From Nageia nagi (taxonomy: Eukaryota; Pinophyta), in NCBI GenBank assembly GCA_050084985.1, contig JBITNC010000001.1, positions 992,001-1,056,000 of the forward strand: DNA of 64,000 nt, in the 5' to 3' direction. Position numbers and translations under genes: made by a program. Of this stretch, positions 42,882 through 53,925 are shown piece by piece; the first letter of the stretch is position 1; the number at the start of each line of letters is the position of its first letter. The notes under the pieces are model-generated. The model saw only the letters and a list, made by a program, of their open reading frames with translations. It made no database searches and had not been told where the DNA came from.

Positions 42882-45200
42882 AAAAATTTATAAAATCCTA
42901 TAAAATTAAAAAATTATAAAATCCTAAAAATTAAAAAATTATAAAACCCTAAAAAATTGAAAATTATAAAACACATAAAAAATTATAAATATAATCTACC
43001 TATATGGAAACATCTAGAGGTTACTTGGTAATTAGGTGCCCTACCCTCTTATGATGTGAATATATGTTGTATGTCATTGTAAATGTGATTATCCAATAAA
43101 CGTGTAATGTGTGAAAAGGTCATTTTAGAATAATCTCCTTGTTATCACTACATTCACCTTGTCTTTTCTTTTATAAAGAAATGATATACCATAGATGATA
43201 GAAAAGCATAAGGTTTGTGTTTGAAAAGAAAACCCATGAACTCCAAGCACTTACAACATTAAAAAATTCTAAGAGAATTTGAATGAAATCATTCTAAGAG
43301 ATATTAAAAGTGAAAGTTATGCATCTATCCTATTATTTGCTTCATCTCAAACCCAAGAATCATTTGATAGTAAAAAAAAAAAAGGATAGGACAAAAAAAA
43401 AATTGCTACATTATATCAATGATTCTTGGGTGATTACAATATCCTCTACTGGGGCTATGGATGCCTGATTGGCAGTAGAGCAAGGTTGTAGTGGGATGGA
43501 GGGGTTAATCCTCATCAGGCTATGGATGCGTGTCTGGAAATGAGGCATACCTTATGAGTGGTGATATGTCCATTTTGGTTAGCGACCTTCTTTCCTATGG
43601 ACCTCTATACGTTTCATATGGATAGACTAGCTTATTGATGTCTCTAGGATATTTCATCTCAAATGATCTAAGAAGGGAAATAAATCTCACTACACACACT
43701 AGAGTTTATAGATTTTTTATCAACATATAACAATATTGTTTGATATAATCTTAGATTGTTAAATCTTGAGATAAAGAAAGATGAGGTAGATGTTATCATA
43801 ACTTTGGTTATTAATCCAAAATCACCTAATCTTTTGTCATAGTTTGTAATGTGTTTTGTGTTTAGAATCATTTGTGCCATTGTGTTAAACCCATTCCTTT
43901 TGAGAATGTCATTACCTTTGAACATTATTAAAATTGATTTTCTTTGGAAAGGATATGAATGATTATTTATTATTCCCCTGACCAAGATAAAGTTAATGTT
44001 CATAATAATCCATAAGTCACTAGTGTGTCATGTCAAGCCATGTTTACTATGTATCATTACCTTTGAACATTATTAAAATTGCTTTTCTTTGGAAAGGATA
44101 AGAATGATTATTTATTGTTCCCCTAACCAAGATAAATTTAATGTTCATATACATCCATAAGTCACTATTTTTCATGTCAAGAAGTTTATTGTAAAATTGC
44201 CAAGTACGGAAGATGATGCATCTGATTCCTCAAAAATATAATAAAAATATGTCCTTAAATAACTTAACTTATTAAAATTATAAATTAGGTTTATTGATTA
44301 TAGCAACTATAATCATACTTATTATTAACTTAATTTTGAGATTAATAACATCATCAATACCAATTTGCTGGATATATTCTTATCATAATTATATCTATTC
44401 ATCATACATTCCATAATTATATCTATGCATCATACGTTTCGAAAATTACATGTATCATTAATATCTATTCATCATCAAGTAATTAAAAGACAATCATGAT
44501 CTACATAACAACACATCATACCTATTTTATCCTAAATCTATATATAGAATGAAAGCTCATGCATCTTAATCATACAAGTACCATAAATATCAAAGATCTA
44601 TCTATCTATATATACATCATCATAGTTTCTTCAAAAGGTCATCACAACATCATGAATCATACAATAAAATACAAGGGTCCAATAACCTCATAAGCATATA
44701 AAAATAACATCATGAAAAAGGGTATCCTCAAGGACTACCCCAACCACTGCCCTATCCGCTAGGACTACTCGGTCACCTCTACTGTCTACTAGTCTCTTCA
44801 GTACCCTGACCTGGAGGAGTAGTGCCTACGGATCCTGTAGGACTACCTAGACGCTGAGCTCTTTGTAACTCAAATGAACCAACAGCCCCTAAGTGAGATG
44901 CCCATGGTGTACCACTTCTGATAGATAGACCTCATGATCTCTGGTCCTGCTTAGGGATCCAACTATGCCCTATGCATTACTACCTGTCTGATACGCTAAA
45001 ATATCTATAGGCATATAAGTATCTAGAGGTATAGGATACTGAGCCCCCAAAGTAAAAGTTGGAACACCTGTCAACCACGATTGTACTATACCACTATAAA
45101 AATCTTGCTACTGATAAATGCCATGATGGAGAACTGAAGGACCACCTTCGAAAGTAGAGGCTACCCCCAACTGATGAGCTGAGCTCCCTGTAAAGAGGAA
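42882..45200. other. Tat non-coding stretch after extra ORF
   Basis: 42880-42990 is a diverged short repeat of AAAATT/TATAAAATCCT. 43375-43415 has two poly(A)-like runs. 43430-43570 is the block conserved with 7600-7770. 43880-43995 and 44060-44170 are a direct duplication (CCTTTGAACATTATTAAAATT). 44230-44700 is AT-rich with repeated CATCATACATTCC/TATCTATTCATC motifs. No gene. Confidence 0.7.
43880..44170 (+). repeat. local direct duplication of about 115 bp
   Basis: ATTACCTTTGAACATTATTA and TTTTCTTTGGAAAGGATA recur at 43911 and 44056 with the following AGATAAA-TTAATGTTCATA stretch, offset about 145 bp. Confidence 0.8.
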
Positions 45201-46740
45201 TGAGCCTCATCTCTCTCTTTCTATACCTATCTCACTCAGCCCTGTATCTGTACATACGTGAGTGGGCCTATGCAGCTGGTGTCTCAACTCATAAATGTCC
45301 CCTAGCAAAGTATCGATGCTAGGAACCTATGTATCAAAAACCTCCTTGACTCTACGCGTAATCTTTGGGGTAGCTCCCTCCTCACCTACACCTGTAGCCT
45401 CCTCCTCATGAGCTAACTCCTTAGGATCATCTACCATAACCTCCTCACTAGTAGCCTCCTCTCTCATAGCCTTCGCTCCTATAGGCTCCTCACCTACCTC
45501 TCTCCCTCCTACTGCTCCACCCAACTCCTCATCAACATCGATGTGCTGATAAATTGCATCGACCCTCCAATCCACCCTCTAGGCCATCATCTCCCTCCTA
45601 CCACCAGGTCCTGAAGGCCTCAGACACCCCTACATCATCCTCCCCAGTATCATCCTCTAATGATCCCTCCTCCTGAGTAGGATCCAGCTCTGTATAAACT
45701 AATGGTTGTACACCCTCTACTGAAATAGTGCCCTCATGTTGATATGGCACCGATGGGGTAGGTACATCCTGAACTAAACCAAACTGATGGTGCACCTGCT
45801 CAAAATGAAAGTACTTCAAAAAATTAGCTTGATGACCACTCAAAACATGTGGCTATTGAATACCAATAAGCTCAACTATGAGCTCTCTCCAGATGGGATA
45901 CAAGCATAAGGTTTGAATCTCACTTGATTCGAAATCAAGTGATTAAGCATGTGGTGATAATAGCTCACATCTCGACGAACTCCATCCGATGGGTGAATAT
46001 AAAAATCATCATGCCATCGGACTATGCCCACCTCATAATCCAAGTGACTACCAAATCCTAGCATTGGCAACCCTGGAGGATGTGCCACAGCTATATGCTC
46101 ATAGGCCCATGCTTGTAAGGTGACAGTAACTGATAAAGAGGCCCTATGCCCCTGTGAATAAAAGAATAGCTCCCTATAAATCTGAGCTAATAATGTGGGT
46201 GCCCAAGCATATACCATACCCTACTGCATCATATCTACAATAATGGGTAATAACGACCACAAAAATATCCCACTACCAGTATCAGGGAGAGCATAACACT
46301 ATACCAAACCCATCAAATATGAAAAATAGATCGTCCCATGCTGATCCTCCAGCCAATACTGGTAATATCAGATACCACCTGAAATGATCTCTGAAATAAT
46401 AGTATCAACTGAGTGGCCCCATACAAATAAGAAATAGCAAGTAAAGCTCCCATCCTATCCACCACAGGCAAAATCCTCTATCCATGAATGAGGAGTCTAT
46501 ATAATCTATGTATATCTTCCACTGTGACGGTCATCTCCCCTGTCAAAAGATGGAAAGTATAGGTCATCGCATCCCATCTATCTAGCAATGCAACCAATAA
46601 AGGATACTCCCAATGAATGCGGCCCATGTGTGGACCCACTCCAAAACTGATGGATCTAAAAAAAGTATGATCGGCTGGACCTAGAAGATCTCTACCCTCC
46701 TGTAGAATCAAGGGATATCTACCTCGAGGCTCAAAGACAT
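45200..46740 (-). pseudogene. antisense PMD ORF carried by Tat element
   Basis: On the strand opposite to gag-pol, 46711-46478 reads FGVGPHMGRIHWEYPLLVAL, LLDRWDAMTYTFHL and GEMTVTVEDIHRLYRLLIHG, close to the PMD pattern of W(R)xETHTFHLPxGEMT and a DVxxLxGLPxxG end. 46217-45876 continues as MVYAWAPTLLAQIYRELFFY and ending VRFKPYACIPSGE. 45843-45327 is an acidic tail with EEATSEEVMVDDPKELAHEE. Several stops separate the pieces. PMDs are known in MAIN/MAIL proteins and in transposons; antisense extra ORFs are known in Tat elements. A relic of the same frame is at 2443-2890. Confidence 0.75.
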
Positions 46741-47849
46741 CACGAACCTGTATAATATTAAAAAGGTTCAGCTTAAAAAAAAAAGAGAAAATGGCATTTC
46801 ATACTAAAATGTCAATGTTTCAAATAACTAAGACTCAGTCGCTAACATTCACATTCCAAACATCGGTGACTCTGTCACTCTATTCGGCCTAGGTCACGAC
46901 CGAGGCCGGATTATGAAAAATTTGCAAAAAACATAAATAAAAGATTAATCTACAAAATTCATTCGATAAAAATAATCAAAGTGATTTTTAAATGTCATAC
47001 ACAATTTCAATTTTGAAATTAAATGGTTAAATTACAAGTTATAAACAAAAAATAGAAAAGAAAGTGATTTCAAAACCCTACCTCTTCCCAGATAGGTCGA
47101 GAACATCCAATGGAGCGTCTACGTGGAGGCATGGTGAGTATAGTGAATATCAACGGCTAGAAATTAATGAGATCATAAGGGAAACTCATGCTGGCTGATA
47201 ATGAAAGTGACAACTAAAAGGAAAGGAATAATAAAAAGTCAAAACTTTTTTCTTTTTTAAACATCCGATAACTTGGAGACGGACATCGATGACTGTATCT
47301 AAATGTCGATGACTCTAAGATGAACGTCGATGACCGCCACTAAATGTTGATGATTGGAAGTAGAATGCTGCATTTAGGGAATAGCCATGAGAATGTTAAA
47401 AAAATTTCAAAATAACCTCGAATTGGTTGAGAAAATCAAAATATGATAAGATGTGATGTATCATTGTTACAAGGGATCATCTTGAAACCCTATTGTCGGG
47501 ACAAAAGACAACACCATCAAACTCATATACTAAAGAGGACTTATACGATACATGTGCGCTTAGACATGCAAAATGATATAACAGAAATGTCATGCAACTG
47601 TCACACAAGCTCAACACATTATCTTACTAAAAATAGTCACTTCTGAAGTATATTTAAATTTGTTTTCAAAACTACATCAAATGTAAAATGAAAACGCATT
47701 TTATCAAAATTTTGATTCATCTAAGAAATTGAGTCAAAACTTATATAATAAAAAAGCAACAACAAACAATAGAGCAACAAAGCTCCCCATCCTATATTTT
47801 TGAAATTATCAATCGCATTTTTCGGTTGATAATTCAAAAAGGGGCAAAA
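46741..47849. other. Tat pre-LTR non-coding region
   Basis: 46800-46915 and 47265-47360 hold clusters of (A/G)CGTCGATGACT-like motifs similar to those in the leader and LTR. 47440-47560 matches 4670-4790. 47836-47849 (AAAAAGGGGCAAAA) is the polypurine tract. The 67-codon frame at 47443 is chance. Confidence 0.7.
47836..47849 (+). promoter_or_regulatory. polypurine tract of Tat element
   Basis: AAAAAGGGGCAAAA abuts TGTAGACACC of the 3' LTR; it would prime plus-strand DNA. Confidence 0.9.
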
Positions 47850-48699
47850 TGTAGACACCTAAAAATGTCCCCTTCTTAACTAGTAAAAATTAAAATAAGC
47901 ATAACTCTTCGCAACAATATAAAACAGGTCTAAAAACCCTATTATTGGATAGCCCCAGTCGAGTACATGCGAAACGGTGGTCACATGACTCTTTTTAGGT
48001 AAAATTGGCTATTAGGCGGTTAGTTAATATTGTCACAAAGTTAAAAACTAAGTCGCTAGCGACCCAAGACAGTCGTCGGCGTTTGGAGGTGATTATCGGC
48101 ATTCGTATGGTAAACGTCCGATGACACTTTAACAGTCGACCAAGAAGCCAAAATAGCAAGAGAAAGTTGAAATGATTCATCTTTCCAAGATGATGTGGAT
48201 AGAGGGGGCCAGTTACGACCTACGGTGGCTGTTCACTTCCTCTTACCAGCCTTTTGAATATCCCATCCAAAATCTATAAATACAAATTAATACAAAGCAA
48301 ATTAGAGAAAATCTTGACCCATTTTTAAAGTAGGGTAATGCTACCAAAATCTTGTGAGCTCATACATTTTATTGTTTTATGCTAGTTTCAATTAAATTCA
48401 TATCATACATAGATGCTTTGATGTTATTGTCTTTTGCATGTGTGTAGGATTTACAGGTTGTTCATATCAAGGAAAGAAGCAAGCAAATCAAAAACAATGG
48501 AGATCTAATACTCTTGTTTTGGCAAATGGCATTTGTAAAATTCTCTTCTAAGGGCAAATTGTAGTTTGAACTTAAAATTAATATCATTTTACAATTACAA
48601 TATGTTTATCTATTTTATGTAATTTGAGGTTCAGTGAAGATTTAAGAATAATTCATATTTTGTGTTATTCTACATTCCAGCTTTATTTTCACTACAACA
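47850..48699 (+). repeat. Tat element 3' LTR
   Basis: 850 bp, same ends as the 5' LTR (TGTAGACACC...CTACAACA). TATA box at 48275-48282. It carries CG where the 5' LTR has CA or TG at many sites, and also the reverse. Confidence 0.96.
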
Positions 48700-48704
48700 C
48701 TAAG
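48700..48704. repeat. target site duplication, right copy (CTAAG)
   Basis: Matches 30966-30970; the copia RNase H reading resumes immediately after it. Confidence 0.95.
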
Positions 48705-49147
48705 AATCCTATGTTCCATTAGAAAATAAAACATGTGAAAATTCATGCCCATTTTATCAAGGAGAAGGTTCTTGATGGTATCATACATTCGGAGTATTGT
48801 CCATCCACCCTAAATTTCATTGATTTGTTCACCAAGCCCCTTCCAAAAGCTCAATTTTATAAGCTTAGGGATGCTCTTAAGTTAGTGAAGTTTACCTCAA
48901 GGAGGAGTGAAGTTTTAATTCTTATGTTGAATTCATGTTTGTGATGACAACTTCACCCCTAAGAGGATTTTATGATGTATAGTGTTGATTTTGTTTTACA
49001 CCTTCATGGTAAGTTCACTCTGCATAAAGAACTTATACAAAAAATTTTAAAGCAAAATATTGTCCAATCTAGCACTATTCAGTTATCCATGTGTGAGGAA
49101 CTCTTATGTGTCTTTTGCCACTATTCAATTATCCATATGTGAGGAAC
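48700..49147 (+). mobile_element. copia B2, 3' continuation
   Basis: Resumes RNase H: KHVKIHAHFIKEKVLDGIIH and STLNFIDLFTKPLPKAQFYK, with a TAG near 48719, ending in the TCAAGGAGGAGTGAAG purine run. After it comes a short 3' region with two or three diverged copies of the ACACCTTCATGGTAAGTTCACTC repeat (49000-49147). It is cut at 49148 by the chromovirus LTR. Confidence 0.9.
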
Positions 49148-49459
49148 TGTTATGAACAAAGTTCCCAAAATAGCATAAAATCACAAGAGAAAGAGCTCAA
49201 TGCCTTGAATAAGAGATAAAATCTATAATAAGCCACTTCGAGGGGGCAACCTCCTTTACATCACATCAAATACACAACAATAGAAAATACAAATGATAAT
49301 ACCTCCTTAGTATATATAGAGTCCAAGGGGTGCCACTACAATGAAAGGACACTATCTGACATAACAATAATAATGTAAGAGAATATAATAACCATAGTGG
49401 GCTTCTATGGGACACATAATAACAATATATGGGCTACATGATAGTATAGGGACCTAACA
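49148..49459 (-). repeat. chromovirus 3' LTR
   Basis: 312 bp. On the minus strand it starts TGTTAGGTCCCTATAC (49459) and ends GTTCATAACA (49148). A TATATATA motif lies at 49311-49319. It is preceded on the minus strand by the polypurine tract GAAGGAGAGGGGCA at 49460-49473. Confidence 0.9.
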
Positions 49460-49473
49460 TGCCCCTCTCCTTC

Positions 49474-50112
49474 AAAAAAATGTTGTCCTCAATGTTTGAG
49501 TAGTTCTGGATGCTTTTGTAGAAAATTCTCATCTTCCCATGTGGAATCTTCAACAGGTAGGTTCTTCCACTTAATGAGATACTCTGAAATTGATTGATTT
49601 CTTAGCTTATAGATTCTTGATTCAATGATTACTTCTAGCTCCAATATAATTTTCCCTTCCTTGTCAAATTCTGGAAGTGTAGTTTGAACTGGAATCTTGT
49701 CACTAATAACCTTCTTTAAGCATGAAACCTAAAAAATTGGGTGTACTCACAAAGAAATCGAAAGCTCTAATTTGTATGCCATACAACCAATCTTTTGCAA
49801 CACCTTATAAGGCCCATAGTACTTGGGAGATAGTTTGTTATCCTTCTTAGATTGCTTGAGTGACATATTTTTGTATGGTTGCAGCTGTAAAAACACCCAA
49901 TCACCCACTTCAAAACTTCTTTCACTATGATGTTGATCTACTTGTTGTTTCATTCGATTATGTGCCAAGGTCAAGTTATCCTTTAAGAGCTAGAGAACTT
50001 GTTGTTGATGCTCGATGTGATCTTCCACTGCTTGAATCTTTGATTTGTATCTTAGATATGATGTGATGGATGGTGTATGATATCCATAAAGCACCATAAA
50101 TGGGGTCATTTT
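49474..50112 (-). pseudogene. chromovirus integrase C-terminus and chromodomain
   Basis: The minus strand from 50112 reads a TPFMVLYGYHTPSI block, then AHNRMKQQVDQHHSERSFEV, GDWVFLQLQPYKN, KLSPKYYGPYKVLQKIG, the GPF/Y part. After two stops near 49747 and 49730, VSCLKKV is followed by a chromodomain at about 49499-49625, visible as ISEYLIKWKNLP and STWEDENFL. Chromodomains steer insertion to certain chromatin. The arrangement fits the Tekay-like branch. Confidence 0.9.
50108..50112. repeat. target site duplication of copia A array, left copy (ATTTT)
   Basis: ATTTT precedes TGTTAGAATTTG at 50113; ATTTT follows the last LTR at 63924-63928. Confidence 0.9.
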
Positions 50113-50442
50113 TGTTAGAATTTGTAATGAAATATTGTGAATATCTAAACTCCTTGTAAATTCAATTAATCACTTAAGGGTATGTAGATACCTTAAGAGA
50201 TTAATTGAATTCTTTAATATGTAGACTTTGACTTTACCAAAGTGGTTAGTTGGTAGGTTGAAGTTAGGGTTACATTTTAATGTAACCCTAACTTCAACCT
50301 ACCAACTAACCACTTTGGTAAAGTCAAAGTCTACATATTAAAGAATTCAATTAATCTCTTAAGGTATCTACATACCCTTAAGTGATTAATTGAATTTACA
50401 AGGAGTTTAGATATTCACAATATTTCATTACAAATTCTAACA
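50113..50442. repeat. perfect palindrome, 164-bp arms, 2-nt centre
   Basis: Arms 50113-50276 and 50279-50442 are exact reverse complements in my base-by-base reading; the centre is TT. Both arms equal the first 164 bp of the A LTR, except for the innermost bases, which read GTTAGGGTTACATT where normal A LTRs have GTTAGGTGATACATT. Confidence 0.95.
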
Positions 50443-50453
50443 CTCCCCCTTAA

Positions 50454-51267
50454 TGCAATATTGGGATAGAGCGTAGAAGAGAGAAGAGAGAGAGTAAGAG
50501 AGAGTTCTCCTCCATAGAGATACAAGTGGAGATGAGAACATTTACATATTTGAGAATCTTTTTGAGAACTAGTATGAGACTCACTACATTACCATTTGAC
50601 AAAAAATGGTTTACAATACAATCATTAACCACAACTGGTTTCACTGTACATAGTAGTCGATCAACTTTAAGCTGACATGTGAGTCTCCATGAGCTTGCTT
50701 TCACAAGGTGAGTAACCTGCATTTTTGAAGAAGATCCTGCATGCTACAAGCAACTCATGAACAAAATCAGTTAGATGCATCTTATATTCAAATAAGAGAA
50801 TCAAATAATGCCATCTTATAAATAACTGATCAATGGTGCACTATAAGTCATCACGAAGATGCCAAGCCATCACTCATAGTCACCTGTTGTATATAGACAT
50901 GTGTTGATTTTAAATAGAGCATAAAAATTGTACAACGAGTTTCTCACGTAGAGCAAACTCACCATGAAGGTCTAGAATGTACAACAAGTTCCTCATGTAG
51001 AGCGAACTTACCATGGAGGTATATTAATTTTATGCTCAAAATTTGTACAATAAGTTTCTCATGCAGAGCAAACTTACCACGGAGGTGTAAAATGTATAAC
51101 AAGTTTGTCACACAGAGCAAACTTACCACTGAGGTATAAAATAATCAACACTCTGTAACAATAATTGTACAACAAGTTTATCACACAGAGCAAACTTACC
51201 ATGGAGGTCTAGAATGTACAATCAAAAAAGGCCTCTTAGAGGTGAAGTTGTCATCACTAACAAAAGT
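50454..51267 (-). other. copia A 3' region, inverted, with tandem repeats
   Basis: 50925-51230 holds the ~49-bp repeats (GAGCAAACTTACCATGGAGG in + strand). 50722-50450 is a 90-codon frame on the minus strand also seen at 58381 and 63161; it has no domain and overlaps the CT-rich run and polypurine tract, so I treat it as non-coding. Confidence 0.75.
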
Positions 51268-51885
51268 TTAAACTTCACTCCCCCTTGAGGGCAACTTCAC
51301 CAACCCGAGAGAATCCCTAAGCTTGCAGAACTGAGCTGCAGGAAGGGGCTTGGTGAACAAATCAGCAGAGTTTTCAGTAGATGGACAATACTGCAAGTGT
51401 ATGATGTCATCTAGAACCTTCTCCTTGATGAAATGGGCTTGGATTTCCACATGTTTGGTTATCTGATGGAACACAAGATTCCTAGCCAAAGAGATAGCCG
51501 ATTGATTGTCTGAAGAAATAAGAGATGGGCCATTTTGCTTATACCCAATTTCATGCAAAAGATGCCTCAACCAAATAGCATCTTGGGCGGTAACAAACAT
51601 GGATTGATATTCAGCTTCGATGGTAGAAAGAGTCATAGTAGGTTGCTTCATGGAAGCCCAAGAGATAGCACCTGAACCAATGCTAAATACATATGCAAAG
51701 GTTGATTTTTTGTCATCTCTATCTCCCCCATAATTAGAATCTGAGAACCCTGAGAGAACAATTGAGGGCACTTTGGAATACTTAAGAGCAAGATCCTTTG
51801 TCCCTGTGACATACCTCAAGATTTGCTTAACAGCATTGAGGTGTTCAACATATGGTTTTTGCATGAATCGTGCCATCAGATTCAC
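51268..51885 (-). CDS. copia A RNase H, open frame (inverted copy)
   Basis: 205 open codons: MNLMARFMQKPYVEHLNAVK, GFSDSNYGGDRDDKKSTFAY, LSTIEAEYQSMFVTAQDAIW, ISSDNQSAISLARNLVFHQI, TENSADLFTKPLPAAQFCKL, ending LPSRGSEV. All RNase H acids are present, and this is the best preserved RNase H of the window: the CGA and CAG codons that are stops in copy 1 are intact here. It is only the C-terminal part of a polyprotein, with no promoter in this orientation. Confidence 0.9.
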   Translation of the reverse strand: MNLMARFMQKPYVEHLNAVKQILRYVTGTKDLALKYSKVPSIVLSGFSDSNYGGDRDDKKSTFAYVFSIGSGAISWASMKQPTMTLSTIEAEYQSMFVTAQDAIWLRHLLHEIGYKQNGPSLISSDNQSAISLARNLVFHQITKHVEIQAHFIKEKVLDDIIHLQYCPSTENSADLFTKPLPAAQFCKLRDSLGLVKLPSRGSEV

Positions 51886-51939
51886 TGCAAAGGCAATATC
51901 AGGTCAAGAGATAGTCAGATACAGAAGACTACCAATCAA

Positions 51940-52316
51940 TTACCTATAAGCTGTAGCATCAGCCAACTAAGAATCTGAGCTCAGTGATACAATAATTCCA
52001 GGAGAAATAGGTATTGCAGCATATTTACACTCCTCCATTCCAAACTTTTGCAAGATGTCTGATATATACTTAGATTGACTAAGATAAGTATAATCTTTGT
52101 GTTGGTATACTTGCATCCCAAGATAGTAATGCAATAGACCTAGATCAGTCATTTCAAATGTTGCCTTCAGTTTGGAGATGCACTCTTGGATGATTTCAAT
52201 ATTATTACCTGTTATGAGAAGATCATCCACATAAAGGAGAATTAAGACCACATCTTTTCCTTGATTGAGTACATAGAGATCTGAATCTGAGAAGCACTTG
52301 GAAAAACTAATATCTG
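51940..52316 (-). pseudogene. copia A RT C-terminal part (inverted copy)
   Basis: Reads FSKCFSDSDLYVLNQGKDVV, LLYVDDLLITGNN (YVDD at 52222-52233), CISKLKATFEMTDLGLLHYY and SKYISDILQKFGMEE. Homology begins at about 52313; the upstream codons of the open frame are leader sequence from the inverted junction. Two breaks, near 51966 and 51907, separate it from RNase H. Confidence 0.9.
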
Positions 52317-53925
52317 TAGACACAGCATTCCATCACTAGCCATCCTTGCAGGATAGACATGGCATGTGAATTGTTTACAGGCTCTACACCATGCACCCAT
52401 GTTTTATGGACTACGTTGCTCACTCCTCCATGCACTGGGCTGGTCAACAGCTGCCCCACGCACCTCCAACGACCTCCACCACCCTACGCGGCCTCCTTGC
52501 CGCCTTGGACTCCCTCTACAACCTAGCCTCTCACACTCCATGTGACTCATCACCCTTCTACACACTTTGGTCTCTCCTGCCCCACCTGCCCAGCTTCTCA
52601 ACCTCCATGAGGCTTACACATGGCCCTTTTTAATTTTTTTGTCAACTTTATTTGTTGGGTATTTATTTTTTTTTACCCACTACAAATTTGATTTGATTTT
52701 TTAAAGTCTAGGTCCACTTCAATATTTAAGCGATTTTTCCTCCACCCCTATGATATTTTTAAGTACACACAAGCTATATTTACTTAACATACATACTTCC
52801 AAGACCCTTTTTTAGGGATAATCCCTTAAGTGACAAATAGGGAGGCACCATACGTAAACACCATTTTTTAGCATCCAAGTTGTTAGCACTTTAAGTAAAA
52901 CTGGGGGGGATTTTTATAATTTTTTACTTAAATCTTTATGGATCTTGCATGCTAAATAGATCTTGCATGTTACTTAAATCTTTATGGATCTTGCATGTTA
53001 AGTTTAAAATGCATGCTTCTTAACCTTGTTAGGAATAAAGCATGCTTAGTACTTAAATTTTTAAGTTAAAATGCATGATGCATGTCTAAAACTTAATTTT
53101 AAGTCATAGACTAATGCATGTTTAAGTTATGGATTAATGCTAAGTAGGACTTAGCCTTTGTACAATTCATTATTTTTTGAACTTGAGCAAAAATATGAAA
53201 AATGTAAAAGTCCTTTAGGGGTTAGTACAAAACCCATTGGACTCGATTTTGGACTCTTAAGGTTTCAAGTTTGTGTGGATGGAGTATTTTTCACTTTACT
53301 TTATATTTTTGCACATTTGCTTTATACTTGCAAATACGCAAAATCTTGAAAGTAACCCCTAAAATGAATACATCCGCACGTATTTTCCACAACATGACTT
53401 GTTTGGGGAGCCATGAGGTGAGGATAGGGTAGACTGGATCCTTTTTAGTCCGAAGACCCAAGTGGTGGTAAGTCCGTCTTAATTACCCCTAAGACCTCTA
53501 TTGGATTGGACATAACTCTATTACGTGGATAGGCATGTGTGTAGTGATACCACATGTCTGCACGTCCATTCAGGGATTATCCTGATAACCTAGGAGGAAA
53601 ACTGAAAACCTTAATCAAGATAATTAAAATGGTCAGTCCAAGATACGTCAGATCCTTGGAAAATAGTTAGTACTTCTCCTTGTGAGAGTATATTACTGAC
53701 CAAGGTGAACTGGTTGAGGACTGGTAGTACCTGGGCTCCACCTTGCGGGCATCCAGGTGAAGGCCTAATTCTATACAAGAAAACAACCCCAACTTTATCC
53801 TTCTATGGATCGTGGTTAATAAGTTTGCACATGTGGGACATGTTTGCTTATTAAATGTTTTATATGTATAGATGGAAAATTGTAAAAGTTTGCATTCTTA
53901 TTGCATATCTACTCTTTTTTGTAGC
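52317..53925 (+). other. copia A leader (first + strand unit)
   Basis: Starts CACAGCATTCCATCAC at a junction with the inverted RT; no primer site or LTR precedes it. 52390-52630 is GC-richer and pyrimidine-rich; the frames on both strands there are not supported. 52885-52945 has the AAGTAAA...GGGGGG...TTACTTAAA inverted repeat. 53195-53790 is the conserved leader block. The leader ends in a pyrimidine-rich CTCTTTTTTGTAG before the gag ATG. Confidence 0.75.

Larger units (their letters stand above)
30971..48699 (+). mobile_element. complete 17.7-kb Tat-type Ty3/gypsy element
   Basis: Both LTRs (849 and 850 bp), polypurine tract, primer site region and target duplication are present. Order: leader, gag with long N-terminal extension, protease, linker with G-patch-like motif, RT, RNase H, second RNase H, integrase, an extra ORF, a long non-coding stretch and an antisense PMD frame. 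The second RNase H and large size are typical of the Tat group. The LTRs differ at about 50 positions by eye (about 6%), so the insertion is not recent. All genes carry stops or shifts. Confidence 0.95.
49148..50112 (-). mobile_element. chromovirus (Ty3/gypsy), 3' end, minus strand
   Basis: Read on the minus strand: integrase C-terminus, chromodomain, polypurine tract and 3' LTR. It inserted in the 3' region of copia B2 (flank GGAAC at 49143-49147). It is interrupted at 50113 by the copia A array and continues at 63929-64000; its 5' part lies beyond the window. Confidence 0.92.
50443..52316 (-). mobile_element. inverted 3' half of copia A
   Basis: Reading the minus strand: RT C-terminus (from about 52313), RNase H, tandem repeats, 3' region and polypurine tract (CTCCCCCTTAAT in + strand, 50443-50454) lead into the inverted LTR arm. 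With 56794-58824 it forms an inverted repeat with arms of about 2 kb. Confidence 0.92.

Noticed and set aside
50450-50722. 90-codon frame shared by three copies (also 58381-58653 and 63161-63433) as a small gene
   Set aside because: The copies are recent duplicates, the frame covers the CT-rich run and polypurine tract, and copy 1 has a frame break; no domain or start context supports it.
52391-52633. GC-richer frames on both strands in the copia leader as a captured host gene
   Set aside because: Low-complexity, pyrimidine-rich sequence; the sister unit at 59290-59530 breaks the same frame, and the B leaders have similar C-rich stretches without conserved protein.
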